From: JBAZGG01 sp041653015
Lineage (GTDB): Bacteria > Bacillota_I > Bacilli_A > RFN20 > CAG-826
Direction: 5' to 3'
Length of the DNA stretch: 64,000 bases
Assembly: GCA_041653015.1 (NCBI GenBank)
Contig: JBAZGG010000004.1
Span: 22,595 to 86,594 of the forward strand
Position 1 is the stretch's first letter. Each line of letters starts with the position of its first letter. A program made the position numbers and the translations under genes. Positions 25,265 through 34,365 of this stretch are shown piece after piece. The notes below the pieces were generated by a model, which saw only the letters and a program-made list of their open reading frames with translations, did no database searches and was not told the DNA's origin.

Positions 25265-25438
25265 ATGCCAAAGACCATTATTCGCGAAAATGAAACGCTA
25301 GATGAAGCACTTCGCCGCTTTAAGCGACAAGTCAATAAAGCTGGCACACTTCAAGAATCGCGCAAAAGAGAATATTACGTTAAAAAAGGCTTGAAACGCA
25401 AATTGAAAAGCGAATTAGCGCGACGTAAAACTTTCTAA
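25265..25438 (+). CDS. rpsU: 30S ribosomal protein S21
   Basis: 57-residue basic protein of the small subunit: MPKTIIRENETLDEALRRFK, then a Lys/Arg-rich C-terminus. The start is set by GGGGGTG upstream and family match; the in-frame ATG at 25241 is too early. Followed by its own terminator. Confidence 0.95.
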   Translation: MPKTIIRENETLDEALRRFKRQVNKAGTLQESRKREYYVKKGLKRKLKSELARRKTF

Positions 25439-25454
25439 TCAAACATTAAAGAAC

Positions 25455-25481
25455 GAGACGGATTGATCTGTCTCTTTTTTT
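25455..25481 (+). terminator. Terminator of rpsU
   Basis: GAGACGGAT (25455-25463) pairs with ATCTGTCTC (25466-25474), followed by seven T's. Confidence 0.85.
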
Positions 25482-25528
25482 ATCGGCACAAAATCGAGCG
25501 ATCTCGCTAATAGATATTTGGAGAAAAG

Positions 25529-26689
25529 ATGTACACGTATCAAGGGAATGATAATGATTGCGGCTTTACCTGCTTAAAGATTTTGTTGGCAAATCTCAAC
25601 AAGGATAGAAATTATCTGTCGATGCCCAACCCTTTTTCTAAAAAGAGAATCTCTCTTGCACAGCTCTGCCTGGAGGCTAAAAAATACAATGTGATTTTGC
25701 GCGCTTATAAGTTCTCTCGATTCGAAGATGTTTTCTCAGAAAAAGCGCCATTCCTCGCCGTTGTGAAAAATGGATCATCGCACATGGTCTACATCAGAAA
25801 GATAAAACGCTCATCCATCGTCATCTATGACCCTTCCCAAGGCAGAATAAAGATGAGTCGATTATCATTTTTGAAAACCTTTCACGGAATCATCCTCAAC
25901 GCCATCAATTTTACAGCGACATCATGCCCGCATAAAAGGAGAGCGACAATGCCACTTGTTCAGAGGATTGTCACAATCGCATTTCAAGCTTTGGCAATCG
26001 CAACTTTGTTCATCGGATTCTATTTTGCAAATAACGAAATGCCATTCGTCATTTCTTTCTCCCTCTTTTTAACTGCATTTTTGCTTCAGATGGCCTCTTA
26101 TCTATTCTTGATCGCCTCAATGAAAAAATTTGATCAGAAATACTTGAAGTCCTGTAATGGTGGTGATTATTGTACAAACAAGGAGAGGATGACGCTGCTC
26201 CAAGAATATAAAAAAGCTTATTTTTCTGCTCCGCTTGAAATGGTTAGCTCTTTCGTCAGCATGTTAGTCTTCATCGTCTTGCTCATCATTAACAGTCCAA
26301 TGAATGTGCTCGTGATTGGCATTATCTTAATAGGATACTTTGCCTACGCTTATTTCAGCGATCGTCGGATTTCGAAAAAGAAACGAACCCTCGCTAAGAA
26401 AGAAGAGATGTTTTTGCGAGGAGCACCTGTTGAACAGAATACCTTAATCACAGAGACATATCGCCTTGGAACGTCAATTAACGCGCGGAGAATATTAATC
26501 TTTGTTATCAGTTTAGTATCTTCAGTGATATTGATGGTCTTCTCAGATGAATTCGCGCTGAACTTTTGTCTTCTCTATTCCTTTTTTTACATATTTCTTT
26601 TAGATTCATATGACAAATTTCTTCATGGACTGTTAAACAATGAATCGAGAAAGAGACTTGAAAGTCGCTTTTGCGATCTGAGCACTTAA
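25529..26689 (+). CDS. C39-type peptidase domain fused to membrane helices, no ATPase domain
   Basis: 386 residues. Residues 1-130 match the C39 peptidase of bacteriocin-exporting ABC transporters: QGNDNDCGFTCL (catalytic Cys11), NGSSHMVYI (His85) and YDPSQG (Asp101). Residues about 150-370 hold about five or six membrane helices. The protein then ends with no Walker A, LSGG or Walker B, so the nucleotide-binding domain is absent. It may process a secreted peptide or use an ATPase encoded elsewhere. GGAG SD. It occupies the place of yqeY/phoH between rpsU and ybeY. Confidence 0.8.
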   Translation: MYTYQGNDNDCGFTCLKILLANLNKDRNYLSMPNPFSKKRISLAQLCLEAKKYNVILRAYKFSRFEDVFSEKAPFLAVVKNGSSHMVYIRKIKRSSIVIYDPSQGRIKMSRLSFLKTFHGIILNAINFTATSCPHKRRATMPLVQRIVTIAFQALAIATLFIGFYFANNEMPFVISFSLFLTAFLLQMASYLFLIASMKKFDQKYLKSCNGGDYCTNKERMTLLQEYKKAYFSAPLEMVSSFVSMLVFIVLLIINSPMNVLVIGIILIGYFAYAYFSDRRISKKKRTLAKKEEMFLRGAPVEQNTLITETYRLGTSINARRILIFVISLVSSVILMVFSDEFALNFCLLYSFFYIFLLDSYDKFLHGLLNNESRKRLESRFCDLST

Positions 26690-26691
26690 TG

Positions 26692-26697
26692 TATAAT
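26692..26697 (+). promoter_or_regulatory. -10 box directly before ybeY (predicted leaderless start)
   Basis: TATAAT begins 3 bases after the preceding stop codon and ends 6 bases before the ybeY ATG; TTGCGA (26671-26676) could be the -35 (15-bp spacer). No SD site. Confidence 0.5.
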
Positions 26698-26703
26698 AAT
26701 TCT

Positions 26704-27174
26704 ATGAAAATAGATTTTTGCTCATATTATGAGCGGATTGATACTTCCGCCTTTAATAGCATCTTCAAAGCGCTGTCCAAAAAGGCTGAAAAAGATCTAA
26801 TACTAAAAAGGCAGTATTTCTTGGAAGTCGATTTTGTCGACGATGACGAAATTCAGCGAATCAATAAAGAATATCGCCAGATAGATCGGCCGACCGACGT
26901 TATAAGCTTTGCATTTCTCGATAGAGTTAACGGAGAAATTTCGATTAAAAATGCCGATACAATATTCTTGGGTGAGATTGTCATTTCGGTTGACAAAGCA
27001 GAGAAACAAGCACATGATTATGCTCACTCACTCGAAAGAGAAATGGCCTTCTTGTTCGTACATGGTCTATTACATTTATTAGGCTACGATCACGACACAA
27101 AAGAAAACGAAAAAATCATGTTTGAAATACAAAATAAAATACTGGAGGATTCAAAATGGAAAAAGAAAAGCTGA
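26704..27174 (+). CDS. ybeY: Endoribonuclease YbeY
   Basis: Zinc endoribonuclease of rRNA maturation and ribosome quality control. Seen: RPTDVISFAF, LGEIVIS, and the zinc motif HGLLHLLGYDHD near residues 121-132. 156 residues. The start MKIDFCSYY at 26704 is chosen from the family N-terminus and the -10 box placed 6 bases before it. It overlaps cdd by 19 bases. Confidence 0.93.
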   Translation: MKIDFCSYYERIDTSAFNSIFKALSKKAEKDLILKRQYFLEVDFVDDDEIQRINKEYRQIDRPTDVISFAFLDRVNGEISIKNADTIFLGEIVISVDKAEKQAHDYAHSLEREMAFLFVHGLLHLLGYDHDTKENEKIMFEIQNKILEDSKWKKKS

Positions 27175-27554
27175 TCAAATTAGCTGTAGAAGCTAGAAAA
27201 TTGTCGTACTCGCCGTATTCCCATTTCGCGGTTGGCGCAGCGCTTCTGTGTAAAGACGGAAGCGTGTTTCAAGGCTCTAATATCGAAAACGCCTCTTATC
27301 CTTTATGTATGTGCGCGGAGCGCAATGCTCTGTACAGTGCGATGATGCATGGCAAGAGCAAAAAAGACTTTGTCGCTTTTGCACTAGCGGCGGATACGGA
27401 CGGACCTTGTTCTCCTTGTGGAGCTTGCCGCCAAGTCATTTCCGAACTCTATCCCCACAACGCTCCTATTTATATGTCAAATCTAAAGGGTGACACCAAA
27501 GAAACAACAATAACTGAATTACTGCCTTTCGCTTTTAGCGAAAATGATCTTTAA
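27156..27554 (+). CDS. cdd: Cytidine deaminase
   Basis: Deaminates cytidine and deoxycytidine to uridine forms. Seen: YSPYSHFAVGAAL, NIENASYPLCMCAERNA (zinc Cys, catalytic Glu) and CSPCGACRQV. 132 residues, normal for the tetrameric form. GGAGG SD within the ybeY 3' end. The order ybeY-cdd-era-recO is that of Bacillus, without dgkA. Confidence 0.95.
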   Translation: MEKEKLIKLAVEARKLSYSPYSHFAVGAALLCKDGSVFQGSNIENASYPLCMCAERNALYSAMMHGKSKKDFVAFALAADTDGPCSPCGACRQVISELYPHNAPIYMSNLKGDTKETTITELLPFAFSENDL

Positions 27555-27555
27555 A

Positions 27556-28437
27556 ATGAAATCTGGTTTTGTCGCGATTGTTGGAAGACCAAATGTCGGT
27601 AAATCGACTATTTTAAACGCAATAATTGGCACAAAAGTATCTATCGTCACAGATAAATCTCAAACGACGAGAGATATCATCAAAGGCATCTACAATGATG
27701 AGGAATCACAAATTGTTTTCGTCGACACTCCTGGAATTCATAAACCGATGCATGAATTGGGCAAAATAATGAATAATAGCGCTCTTTCATCTGTAAATGA
27801 TGTCGAGGCAGCTATATTGGTCATCGATGCCTCAAAACATTTCGGATTAGGTGATCAATACATTTTAGACAATCTCAGAACGAGATGCCCGCTGTTCATC
27901 GCGATCAATAAAATCGATCTAGCAACCATCAATCAAGTGATTGAAATCAAGAAAATATACGCTGAGAAGTATCCAAATTCTCAAATAGTCGAAATGAGCG
28001 CGAAGAAAAATTTTAATACCGATGAATTATTAAAATTGATAAAGCTGGCCTTACCAGATGGTCCTAAGTATTTCCCCGATGAGATGATTTCGGATAAAGA
28101 TGATGCCTTCATGATGAAAGAAGTGATCAGAGAAGAGCTTCTCAATTTGCTCAAACAAGAAGTTCCGCATCATTCCGCTGTCATAATCGAATCGTTTGAA
28201 AACAAAAAGGAAGCCCTCGTCGTAAATGCCGTAATCTATATCGAAAAAGATTCACAAAAAGCTATCGTTATCGGTCATGGTGGAAAAATGATCAAAGCGA
28301 TTGGAACTAGAGCCAGAAAAGAATTAGAGCAGATTTATAAAAAAAGAGTCTATCTAGAACTCTTTGTAAAAGTAAAAGAGGATTGGTTTAATAACAATCG
28401 CCTCTTAAAAGAGTTGGGTTATAAAAATGATCGTTGA
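27556..28437 (+). CDS. era: GTPase Era
   Basis: Ribosome-assembly GTPase that binds the 3' end of 16S rRNA. Seen: GRPNVGKSTI (G1), DTPGIH (G3), NKIDL (G4), and the C-terminal KH domain (VIGHGGKMIKAIGTRARKELE). Start at 27556 (MKSGFVAIVG) from family similarity; an in-frame ATG at 27544 overlapping cdd is possible. Overlaps recO by 11 bases. Confidence 0.95.
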   Translation: MKSGFVAIVGRPNVGKSTILNAIIGTKVSIVTDKSQTTRDIIKGIYNDEESQIVFVDTPGIHKPMHELGKIMNNSALSSVNDVEAAILVIDASKHFGLGDQYILDNLRTRCPLFIAINKIDLATINQVIEIKKIYAEKYPNSQIVEMSAKKNFNTDELLKLIKLALPDGPKYFPDEMISDKDDAFMMKEVIREELLNLLKQEVPHHSAVIIESFENKKEALVVNAVIYIEKDSQKAIVIGHGGKMIKAIGTRARKELEQIYKKRVYLELFVKVKEDWFNNNRLLKELGYKNDR

Positions 28438-29146
28438 TGGAATAGTCATTCGAAGTGTTCCTGTCAAAGAAAAGGACGCGATGATCACTGTGATCAACAA
28501 GGATGGTATCACCTCATTTTACGCCAAAGGGGTTTTATCGCTAAAGAGCAAGAATTCGCCATCATTAAATCTCTATACCTATGGTCGATACGATTTAAAT
28601 CAAGGTCCGCAAAGCGGACTATCTTTAAAAGAAGGCACCATAATCGAATCATTTTCAGAAATTATGAACCATTTCGAATCTTTAGCGGTCGCATCATTTA
28701 TTGATGAACTGACATGCAAATGTGTTCAGAGTGAAGACGCATATAGCATATTTCCTTATCTTTTGAACTGCTTAAAAGCTTTGAAGAACAATTTTGATCC
28801 TTTAACTATCGCCAATATATACTTCGCGAGTCTTCTGAATGGAATGGGGATTGGACTCGAGGTTGATTATTGCGTGATTTCACATCAAAAGAGCAATATC
28901 GTCGCGATTTCCTTTGCCGACGGTGGATTTATCAGTCGGAGTTGTTTCAAGCCTGAAACTTGCGATTTGTTGGATGCGAGAATGTTGAACATCTATCGCT
29001 ATCTTTTTCGAGTTAGTGAGGAAAGCGTTGAACATATTGCCTTTGGCAAGGAAGAGAATATTGCGATTTTCAAGAAACTATCTGATTATTTATATAATCA
29101 AACCAATACATCGTTAACCAGCATAGAATTAATGCTGAAGATTTAA
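28427..29146 (+). CDS. recO: DNA repair protein RecO
   Basis: Recombination mediator that helps load RecA. Seen: an N-terminal OB fold (MIVDGIVIRSVPVKEKDAMITV) and a helical C-terminal domain. Only part of the usual zinc-binding cysteine set is recognisable. 239 residues, close to normal. Coupled to era by overlap. Confidence 0.88.
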   Translation: MIVDGIVIRSVPVKEKDAMITVINKDGITSFYAKGVLSLKSKNSPSLNLYTYGRYDLNQGPQSGLSLKEGTIIESFSEIMNHFESLAVASFIDELTCKCVQSEDAYSIFPYLLNCLKALKNNFDPLTIANIYFASLLNGMGIGLEVDYCVISHQKSNIVAISFADGGFISRSCFKPETCDLLDARMLNIYRYLFRVSEESVEHIAFGKEENIAIFKKLSDYLYNQTNTSLTSIELMLKI

Positions 29147-29165
29147 TATATACACTTATAATAGT

Positions 29166-29194
29166 TTGACATAGACAAAACATACTTTTATTAT
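29166..29194 (+). promoter_or_regulatory. Promoter of glyS
   Basis: TTGACA (29166-29171), 17-bp spacer, TATTAT (29189-29194). It heads the glyS-dnaG-rpoD-trmK-nif3 group. Confidence 0.8.
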
Positions 29195-29225
29195 GAATGA
29201 GCATTTTTATAAGGAGATATATAAT

Positions 29226-30590
29226 ATGGCCGATTTTGAAAAAATAGTGACTCATTTGCAAACGAGTGGATATGTATATCCTGGCTCGCAGATATATGGT
29301 GGCTTGTCAAATTCGTGGGATTATGGACCTTTGGGCTCTGAATTAAAAGCCAATATCAAACGCATGTGGTGGAAGAAGTTTGTTCAAGAATCTCCGACAA
29401 ATGTCGGAATCGATGCCGCAATTCTAATGAATCCCAAAGTGTGGGAAGCGACCGGTCATGTCTCTACATTTAATGATCCATTGATCGATTGCAAGTCGTG
29501 CAAATCGAGATTTCGCGCTGATGATTTGATTAAAGCGCAGTTTCCAAATGCCGATGTTGGAACGATGAGCAATAAGGAGATGCTCGAGTTTATCAACGAT
29601 AAAAAAGTCAAATGCCCAACATGCGGCAAAACTGATTTTACCGATATTAGACAATTCAATATGATGTTTAAAACTCACATCGGAGTCACTGACGACAGCC
29701 AGTCAACAGTTTATCTCAGACCGGAAACAGCTCAAGGAGTTTTTGTTAACTTTAAGAGCGTTCAAAGAACGACAAGAAGGAAATTACCTTTAGGTATTTG
29801 CAATGCTGGAAAGAGTTTTCGCAATGAGATCACTCCAGGAAATTTCATTTTTAGAACGAGGGAATTTGAACAATTAGAAATGGAATTTTTCTGCAAGCCA
29901 GGAGATGATTTGGAATGGTTCAGCTATTGGAAGAAGTACTGCTTGAATTTTTTAAAGAGTCTCGGCGTTAATAATAATCATTTGCGCTATCGCGATCACG
30001 AAGAGAAAGAATTGGCGTTTTATTCGCGAGCGACAACTGACATCGAATATGAATTTTCATGGGGTTGGGGTGAAATTCTCGGCGTAGCCGATCGCACTGA
30101 CTATGACTTAAAACGACATCAACAATATAGTGGTGAATCAATGGAGTATTTAGATCCTGATACTAATGAGAAATATATCCCTTATTGCATAGAACCATCG
30201 ATGGGACTAGATAGATTGATGCTCATGGTCATGATGGATTCATATGATGAAGAGCAACTTGAGAATGATACTCGTATCGTCATGCACCTTCTGCCAGCTC
30301 TCGCCCCTTATAAAATAGCCGTTTTGCCTTTAAGCAAACAACTGAACGAAAAGGCTAGAGAGATCGTAAATATATTAAACAAGCATTTCAGCATCGTCTT
30401 TGACGAGACAGCAAGCATTGGCAAGAGATATCGTCGACAAGATGCGATTGGAACGCCATACTGCGTCACAATCGACTTTGATACAGCCGCTGATTCAAGC
30501 GTTACGATTCGTGAAAGAGACACGATGAAACAGATTAGACTTCCGATTGATGAACTTATTAATTACTTTAAAGTAAAATTGTTCTATTAG
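29226..30590 (+). CDS. glyS: Glycyl-tRNA synthetase, single-chain (alpha2) type
   Basis: Class II synthetase of the eukaryote-like homodimer type. Seen: SGYVYPGSQIYGG at the N-terminus, motif 2 IGICNAGKSFRNEITPG-like (about residues 196-212), FEQLEMEFF, and motif 3 with IEPSMGLDRL. A four-Cys site (CKSC, CPTC) lies in the insert. 454 residues. AAGGAG SD fixes the start at 29226. No T-box leader is visible in the 79-base upstream gap. Confidence 0.95.
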   Translation: MADFEKIVTHLQTSGYVYPGSQIYGGLSNSWDYGPLGSELKANIKRMWWKKFVQESPTNVGIDAAILMNPKVWEATGHVSTFNDPLIDCKSCKSRFRADDLIKAQFPNADVGTMSNKEMLEFINDKKVKCPTCGKTDFTDIRQFNMMFKTHIGVTDDSQSTVYLRPETAQGVFVNFKSVQRTTRRKLPLGICNAGKSFRNEITPGNFIFRTREFEQLEMEFFCKPGDDLEWFSYWKKYCLNFLKSLGVNNNHLRYRDHEEKELAFYSRATTDIEYEFSWGWGEILGVADRTDYDLKRHQQYSGESMEYLDPDTNEKYIPYCIEPSMGLDRLMLMVMMDSYDEEQLENDTRIVMHLLPALAPYKIAVLPLSKQLNEKAREIVNILNKHFSIVFDETASIGKRYRRQDAIGTPYCVTIDFDTAADSSVTIRERDTMKQIRLPIDELINYFKVKLFY

Positions 30591-30619
30591 TTGTTAATTA
30601 GTATTTATTTAGTATTAGA
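30587..30619 (+). repeat. 11-bp tandem direct repeat, 3 copies (locus 2)
   Basis: TTAGTTGTTAA, TTAGTATTTAT, TTAGTATTAGA in perfect 11-bp register. The first copy includes the glyS stop codon, and the last ends 6 bases before the dnaG SD. Confidence 0.65.
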
Positions 30620-30636
30620 TTGCTAGGGGGTAAATG

Positions 30637-32448
30637 ATGTTTGATCAGGACTTGATTAATGATATATTGAAGCAAGCGGACATAGTCGATATTATTTCGC
30701 GCTACATCAATGTTATTAAGAAGGGGCGTAATTATGTTGCCCTCTGTCCTTTTCACGATGATAAGAATCCCTCTCTACAGATTTCTAAAGAAAAGCAAAT
30801 ATTTAAATGCTTCGTCTGTGAAACTGGTGGAAACGCTATCACTTTCGTAGAAAAATATGAAAAAATTACATTTTTGGAAGCTGTCAAAAAAGTTGCTGAT
30901 CTAATCGGCTACAAAGATGAAAGGCTCGAAAAGCAGTTTAAGCGAACACCGATAAATGAATCTTTGATTCCCCTCTACGATTGCATAGCGGAATTACAGA
31001 AATTTTATGTTTACAATCTATCGACTGATGAAGGAAAAATCGCACTCGATTATTTGCAGAGACGAAATATTGACGAAAATCAAATCAAGAAATTTGGCTT
31101 AGGATACTCATTATCGAATGGCAAGGCAACAATCGAGTTTCTCCAGAGCAAAAAACATTCATTAAAAACTATTGAAGGAATTGGAATTGCTTTAGCAAGA
31201 AACGAAGGAACGGCCGATAATAATGCTGGCCGATTGATCTTCCCATTATATAATTTGCAAAATCAAGTCATCGGTTTTAGCGCTCGCCGTTTAAATGATG
31301 TCAATAAAGATGAGGCCAAATTCGTAAATTCACCTGAGACTCAACTATTTCATAAAGGAAGCGTTCTGTACAACATACAAAATGCGATACAAAGCGCTAA
31401 GCATGACGGATATATCTATGTCGTAGAAGGTTTCATGGATGTTTTTGCTATCGATAAGACTGGCATAAACTCGGTTGTCGCGCTCATGGGAACAGCGATG
31501 TCAAAAGAAAACGCTTTGTCTTTAAGGCGGCTCAACGTTGAAGTCAGACTTTGTCTAGATGGAGATATGCCTGGGCAAATGGCCATGATGAAGGCCATGA
31601 ATGTCTTTGATCAATTAGGTGTCCGATATCGCATCGTATACAGAGATGGAAACATCGATGATCCTGATGATATTTTACAAAAAAATGGCGTTGAAGGATT
31701 GAAATCCTTCTTGTCATCTCTTTATGATCCGCTCGATTTCGCTATTTCGTACTATGAGAGAAAAGGGACGATCGGAACTGTCGAAGAAAAAGAAAAAGTT
31801 CTCAATCATTTCTTGCCGATGTTGCTAGCGTGCAAAAATACTTTGGAGCTCGATAATTACATATATAAGCTATCTCGTGTGACCGGATTTGAGGCACCGG
31901 CTATTCGCAATATGGTTAGCAACGCTAAGAAAATCGGTATTGAAAATCAGCAGAATTTGAATTCATACGAGCATTCTTTACAAGAATCGCATCCCGAGAA
32001 AAAAGAGTTGCGGAAGCTACAATTTGCTGAAAAAGAAATTCTGTATCAAATGCTGAACGATATTGCGGCTATTGATTATTACAATAAAAATATCGAATAC
32101 TTCTACAACGAAACGTATCGCGCTATCGCTAATTTTATTATCGATTATGAGCAGCAGTATAAAAAGATTGATGTCTCTGAATTGATTTCGCAACTAGAGA
32201 GTTCCGATTCTTCTAACAAAGAAGAACTCGTCAACGCTATCACTCGTATATCAAGCGAGAATTATCATCCTATGTTTTCTATAACATTGCTGGATGAATG
32301 TTCTAAAACGATTAAAAGAGAGAAGAACGATTTCTATGACAAGGAGACGCTGAAAAAAGCTTTGGAGGGCAAAAACAATGAAGAAAAAGCAAGAATCATT
32401 GCAGACTATGCAAGAAAAAAAGGTCAAAAAGCCAAAAGGGACAGTTAA
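30637..32448 (+). CDS. dnaG: DNA primase DnaG
   Basis: Makes RNA primers at the replication fork. Seen: an N-terminal CHC2 zinc finger (CPFHDD, then CFVC, residues about 40-62), the TOPRIM core (VVEGFMDVFAI, CLDGDMPGQ) and a helicase-interacting C-terminal region. About 603 residues. The start ATG at 30637 has better spacing from GGGGG than the adjacent ATG at 30634. The 3' end overlaps rpoD by 71 bases. Confidence 0.95.
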   Translation: MFDQDLINDILKQADIVDIISRYINVIKKGRNYVALCPFHDDKNPSLQISKEKQIFKCFVCETGGNAITFVEKYEKITFLEAVKKVADLIGYKDERLEKQFKRTPINESLIPLYDCIAELQKFYVYNLSTDEGKIALDYLQRRNIDENQIKKFGLGYSLSNGKATIEFLQSKKHSLKTIEGIGIALARNEGTADNNAGRLIFPLYNLQNQVIGFSARRLNDVNKDEAKFVNSPETQLFHKGSVLYNIQNAIQSAKHDGYIYVVEGFMDVFAIDKTGINSVVALMGTAMSKENALSLRRLNVEVRLCLDGDMPGQMAMMKAMNVFDQLGVRYRIVYRDGNIDDPDDILQKNGVEGLKSFLSSLYDPLDFAISYYERKGTIGTVEEKEKVLNHFLPMLLACKNTLELDNYIYKLSRVTGFEAPAIRNMVSNAKKIGIENQQNLNSYEHSLQESHPEKKELRKLQFAEKEILYQMLNDIAAIDYYNKNIEYFYNETYRAIANFIIDYEQQYKKIDVSELISQLESSDSSNKEELVNAITRISSENYHPMFSITLLDECSKTIKREKNDFYDKETLKKALEGKNNEEKARIIADYARKKGQKAKRDS

Positions 32449-33701
32449 AAGCGCGACGAGCGGTAAAATATCCAAACCGCTCCCTAAAATTGAGCAGAAG
32501 GCGGCAAAAGTGGCAAAAAAGCCATTGAAGAAGCCTATCAAAAAAGCTGATGATGATTTTGATGATGACGATATCATTGAATCTCTAGATCAAATCAAGA
32601 AACGGCTTTTAACAGAGGCGAAAAAAACCGGCTATCTGAATATCGGCGACATCGATGATGCCGTCAGTCATCTAGATTTGTCCGATGATGAAAATGCCAA
32701 TCTTTTGAATTATTTCAAAGATAATAAAATTGATCTCATCAGCGATGAGGAGAACGATGATTTAGATGATCTCGATGATCTAGCTCCTGAATCTCTAGAA
32801 GAAAAAGCTGCCAAAGCGGATGACTTGGTCTTGTTCGATGAAGAACCGGACGCTTCTGAAGATGAGCAAGAAGAGATCTCCGATGTCGACGATTTGACAA
32901 AATTTACCTCTGACGAAGTAAAAGTGAATGACTCAGTCAAACTATATCTGCGCGAAATAGGTCGCGTTGAACTTCTCACCCCCGAACAAGAGACTTCTAT
33001 CGCAAAAAGAATCACTGAGGGCGACGAAATTGCAAAGCAAGAGCTGATCACCGCTAATTTGCGATTAGTCATCTCCATCGCCAAGCGCTACGTCGGTCGA
33101 GGAATGCACTTTCTTGATTTGATCCAAGAAGGTAACTTAGGACTTATGAAGGCTGTCGACAAATTCGATTACACAAAAGGATTTAAATTTTCCACTTATG
33201 CGACATGGTGGATTAAGCAAGCTATAACACGCGCCATCGCTGATCAGGCTCGCACGATAAGGATACCTGTTCACATGGTAGAAACGATTAATAAAACTAC
33301 GCGTGTTCAGCGCCAATTAGTTCAAGAATTAGGGCGCGAACCGACGGCTGAGGAGATTTCCGAAAGAATGGAAGGGACTCTATCGCCAGAAAGAATTAGG
33401 GAGATTCAGCGCATCGCCATCGATCCTGTTTCATTAGAAACACCAGTCGGCGAAGAGGATGACTCATCTCTTAAAGATTTTATCGAAGATAAAGAAGTTG
33501 TTTCGCCTAGCGATTACACGACGCAAACTCTTTTAANNNNNNNNNNTAGATGATAACAAGCCAAGAACCCTTGAAGAAGTCGGAAAAGAATTTGGCGTCA
33601 CGCGAGAGCGCATTCGTCAAATCGAAGCTAAAGCCATCCGCAAGCTTCGTCACCCAACACGAGCAAAAAAACTCGGTGACTATAGAGATATCGGCAAATA
33701 G
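32378..33701 (+). CDS. rpoD: Primary sigma factor (SigA/RpoD), interrupted by an assembly gap
   Basis: Main promoter-recognition factor. Seen: a long Lys-rich then acidic N-terminal region (about residues 1-185), region 1.2/2 (VKLYLREIGRVELLTPEQE, then FSTYATWWIKQAI), region 3, and after the gap region 4.2 with EEVGKEFGVTRERIRQIE. Ten Ns at 33537-33546 replace region 4.1. By comparison with Bacillus SigA about 24 residues are missing, so the gap should be near 70 bases. The frame is not kept across the Ns. GGAGG SD inside dnaG. Confidence 0.95.
33537..33546. other. Assembly gap (10 Ns) inside rpoD
   Basis: Ten consecutive Ns, a placeholder length. The flanks are sigma factor region 3/4 linker (SPSDYTTQTLL) and region 4.2 (LDDNKPRTLEEVG). 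Known SigA proteins have about 24 residues between these points. Confidence 0.97.
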
Positions 33702-33702
33702 A

Positions 33703-34365
33703 ATGGATCGCGAGATGTTGTCAAAAAGGCTAGCCGCCATCGTTCGCTTAATCGATCGAGGAAGCATCGTTTGTGATGTCGGCGCTGATCACGGCTATGT
33801 CTCTATCAAACTTTCGAAGGACAGAATCGCAGACAGAGTATATGCGATTGAGAACAAAAAAGGTCCTTATTTGCAACTGCAAAAAAATATTGCCGAATCT
33901 CGTTCATCAGCGATTGCATTATTCGCTGACGGATTAGAGAGCTTGCCACCCGATGTCGATACAGTGATAATCGCTGGAATGGGCGCAAGAAATATTATAA
34001 ATATTTTGGACAAAGATAAAGACAAACTCGTTTCAGTTAAAACATTAGTTGTCGATTCCCATACCGATCTAGCCATGCTGCGCGAACGCATAACTCTTCT
34101 CGGGTTTTATATCGCCGATGAGGAGATGGTCGAAGACAAAAAGAAAATATATGCGATGATCAAGTTTAAAAAAGGGATTCGACATTACGTTGAGGAAGAT
34201 TTTATCTTCGGTCCGATATTAAGAGTTCGCAAAGACAATCTTTATCATGAATTTTGGAGTGATGAATCGCTCAGGATTGATGCTTTGATCACAAAAAAAA
34301 GAATTGGATCAAAGAGACGCAATGAATTGCTCATTCTAAAAGAAAGGATTAATAAAAATCTATGA
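33703..34365 (+). CDS. trmK: tRNA (adenine-22-N1)-methyltransferase TrmK
   Basis: SAM-dependent enzyme methylating A22 in tRNA. Seen: VCDVGADHGYVSIKL (SAM motif I, about residues 23-37), FADGLESLP, and VIIAGMGARNIINIL. About 220 residues. The start at 33703 comes 1 base after the rpoD stop; the same frame extends upstream through sigma-factor sequence, which is not part of this protein. Overlaps the next gene (ATGA). Confidence 0.92.
   Translation: MDREMLSKRLAAIVRLIDRGSIVCDVGADHGYVSIKLSKDRIADRVYAIENKKGPYLQLQKNIAESRSSAIALFADGLESLPPDVDTVIIAGMGARNIINILDKDKDKLVSVKTLVVDSHTDLAMLRERITLLGFYIADEEMVEDKKKIYAMIKFKKGIRHYVEEDFIFGPILRVRKDNLYHEFWSDESLRIDALITKKRIGSKRRNELLILKERINKNL

Noticed and set aside
29147..29225. 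T-box riboswitch before glyS
   Set aside because: The gap is only 79 bases and holds a consensus promoter and SD; there is no specifier loop or T-box sequence.
33550..33702. In-frame upstream extension of the TrmK gene
   Set aside because: This stretch encodes sigma factor region 4.2 in another frame (EEVGKEFGVTRERIRQIE); the overlap is a by-product of the N gap. TrmK starts at 33703.
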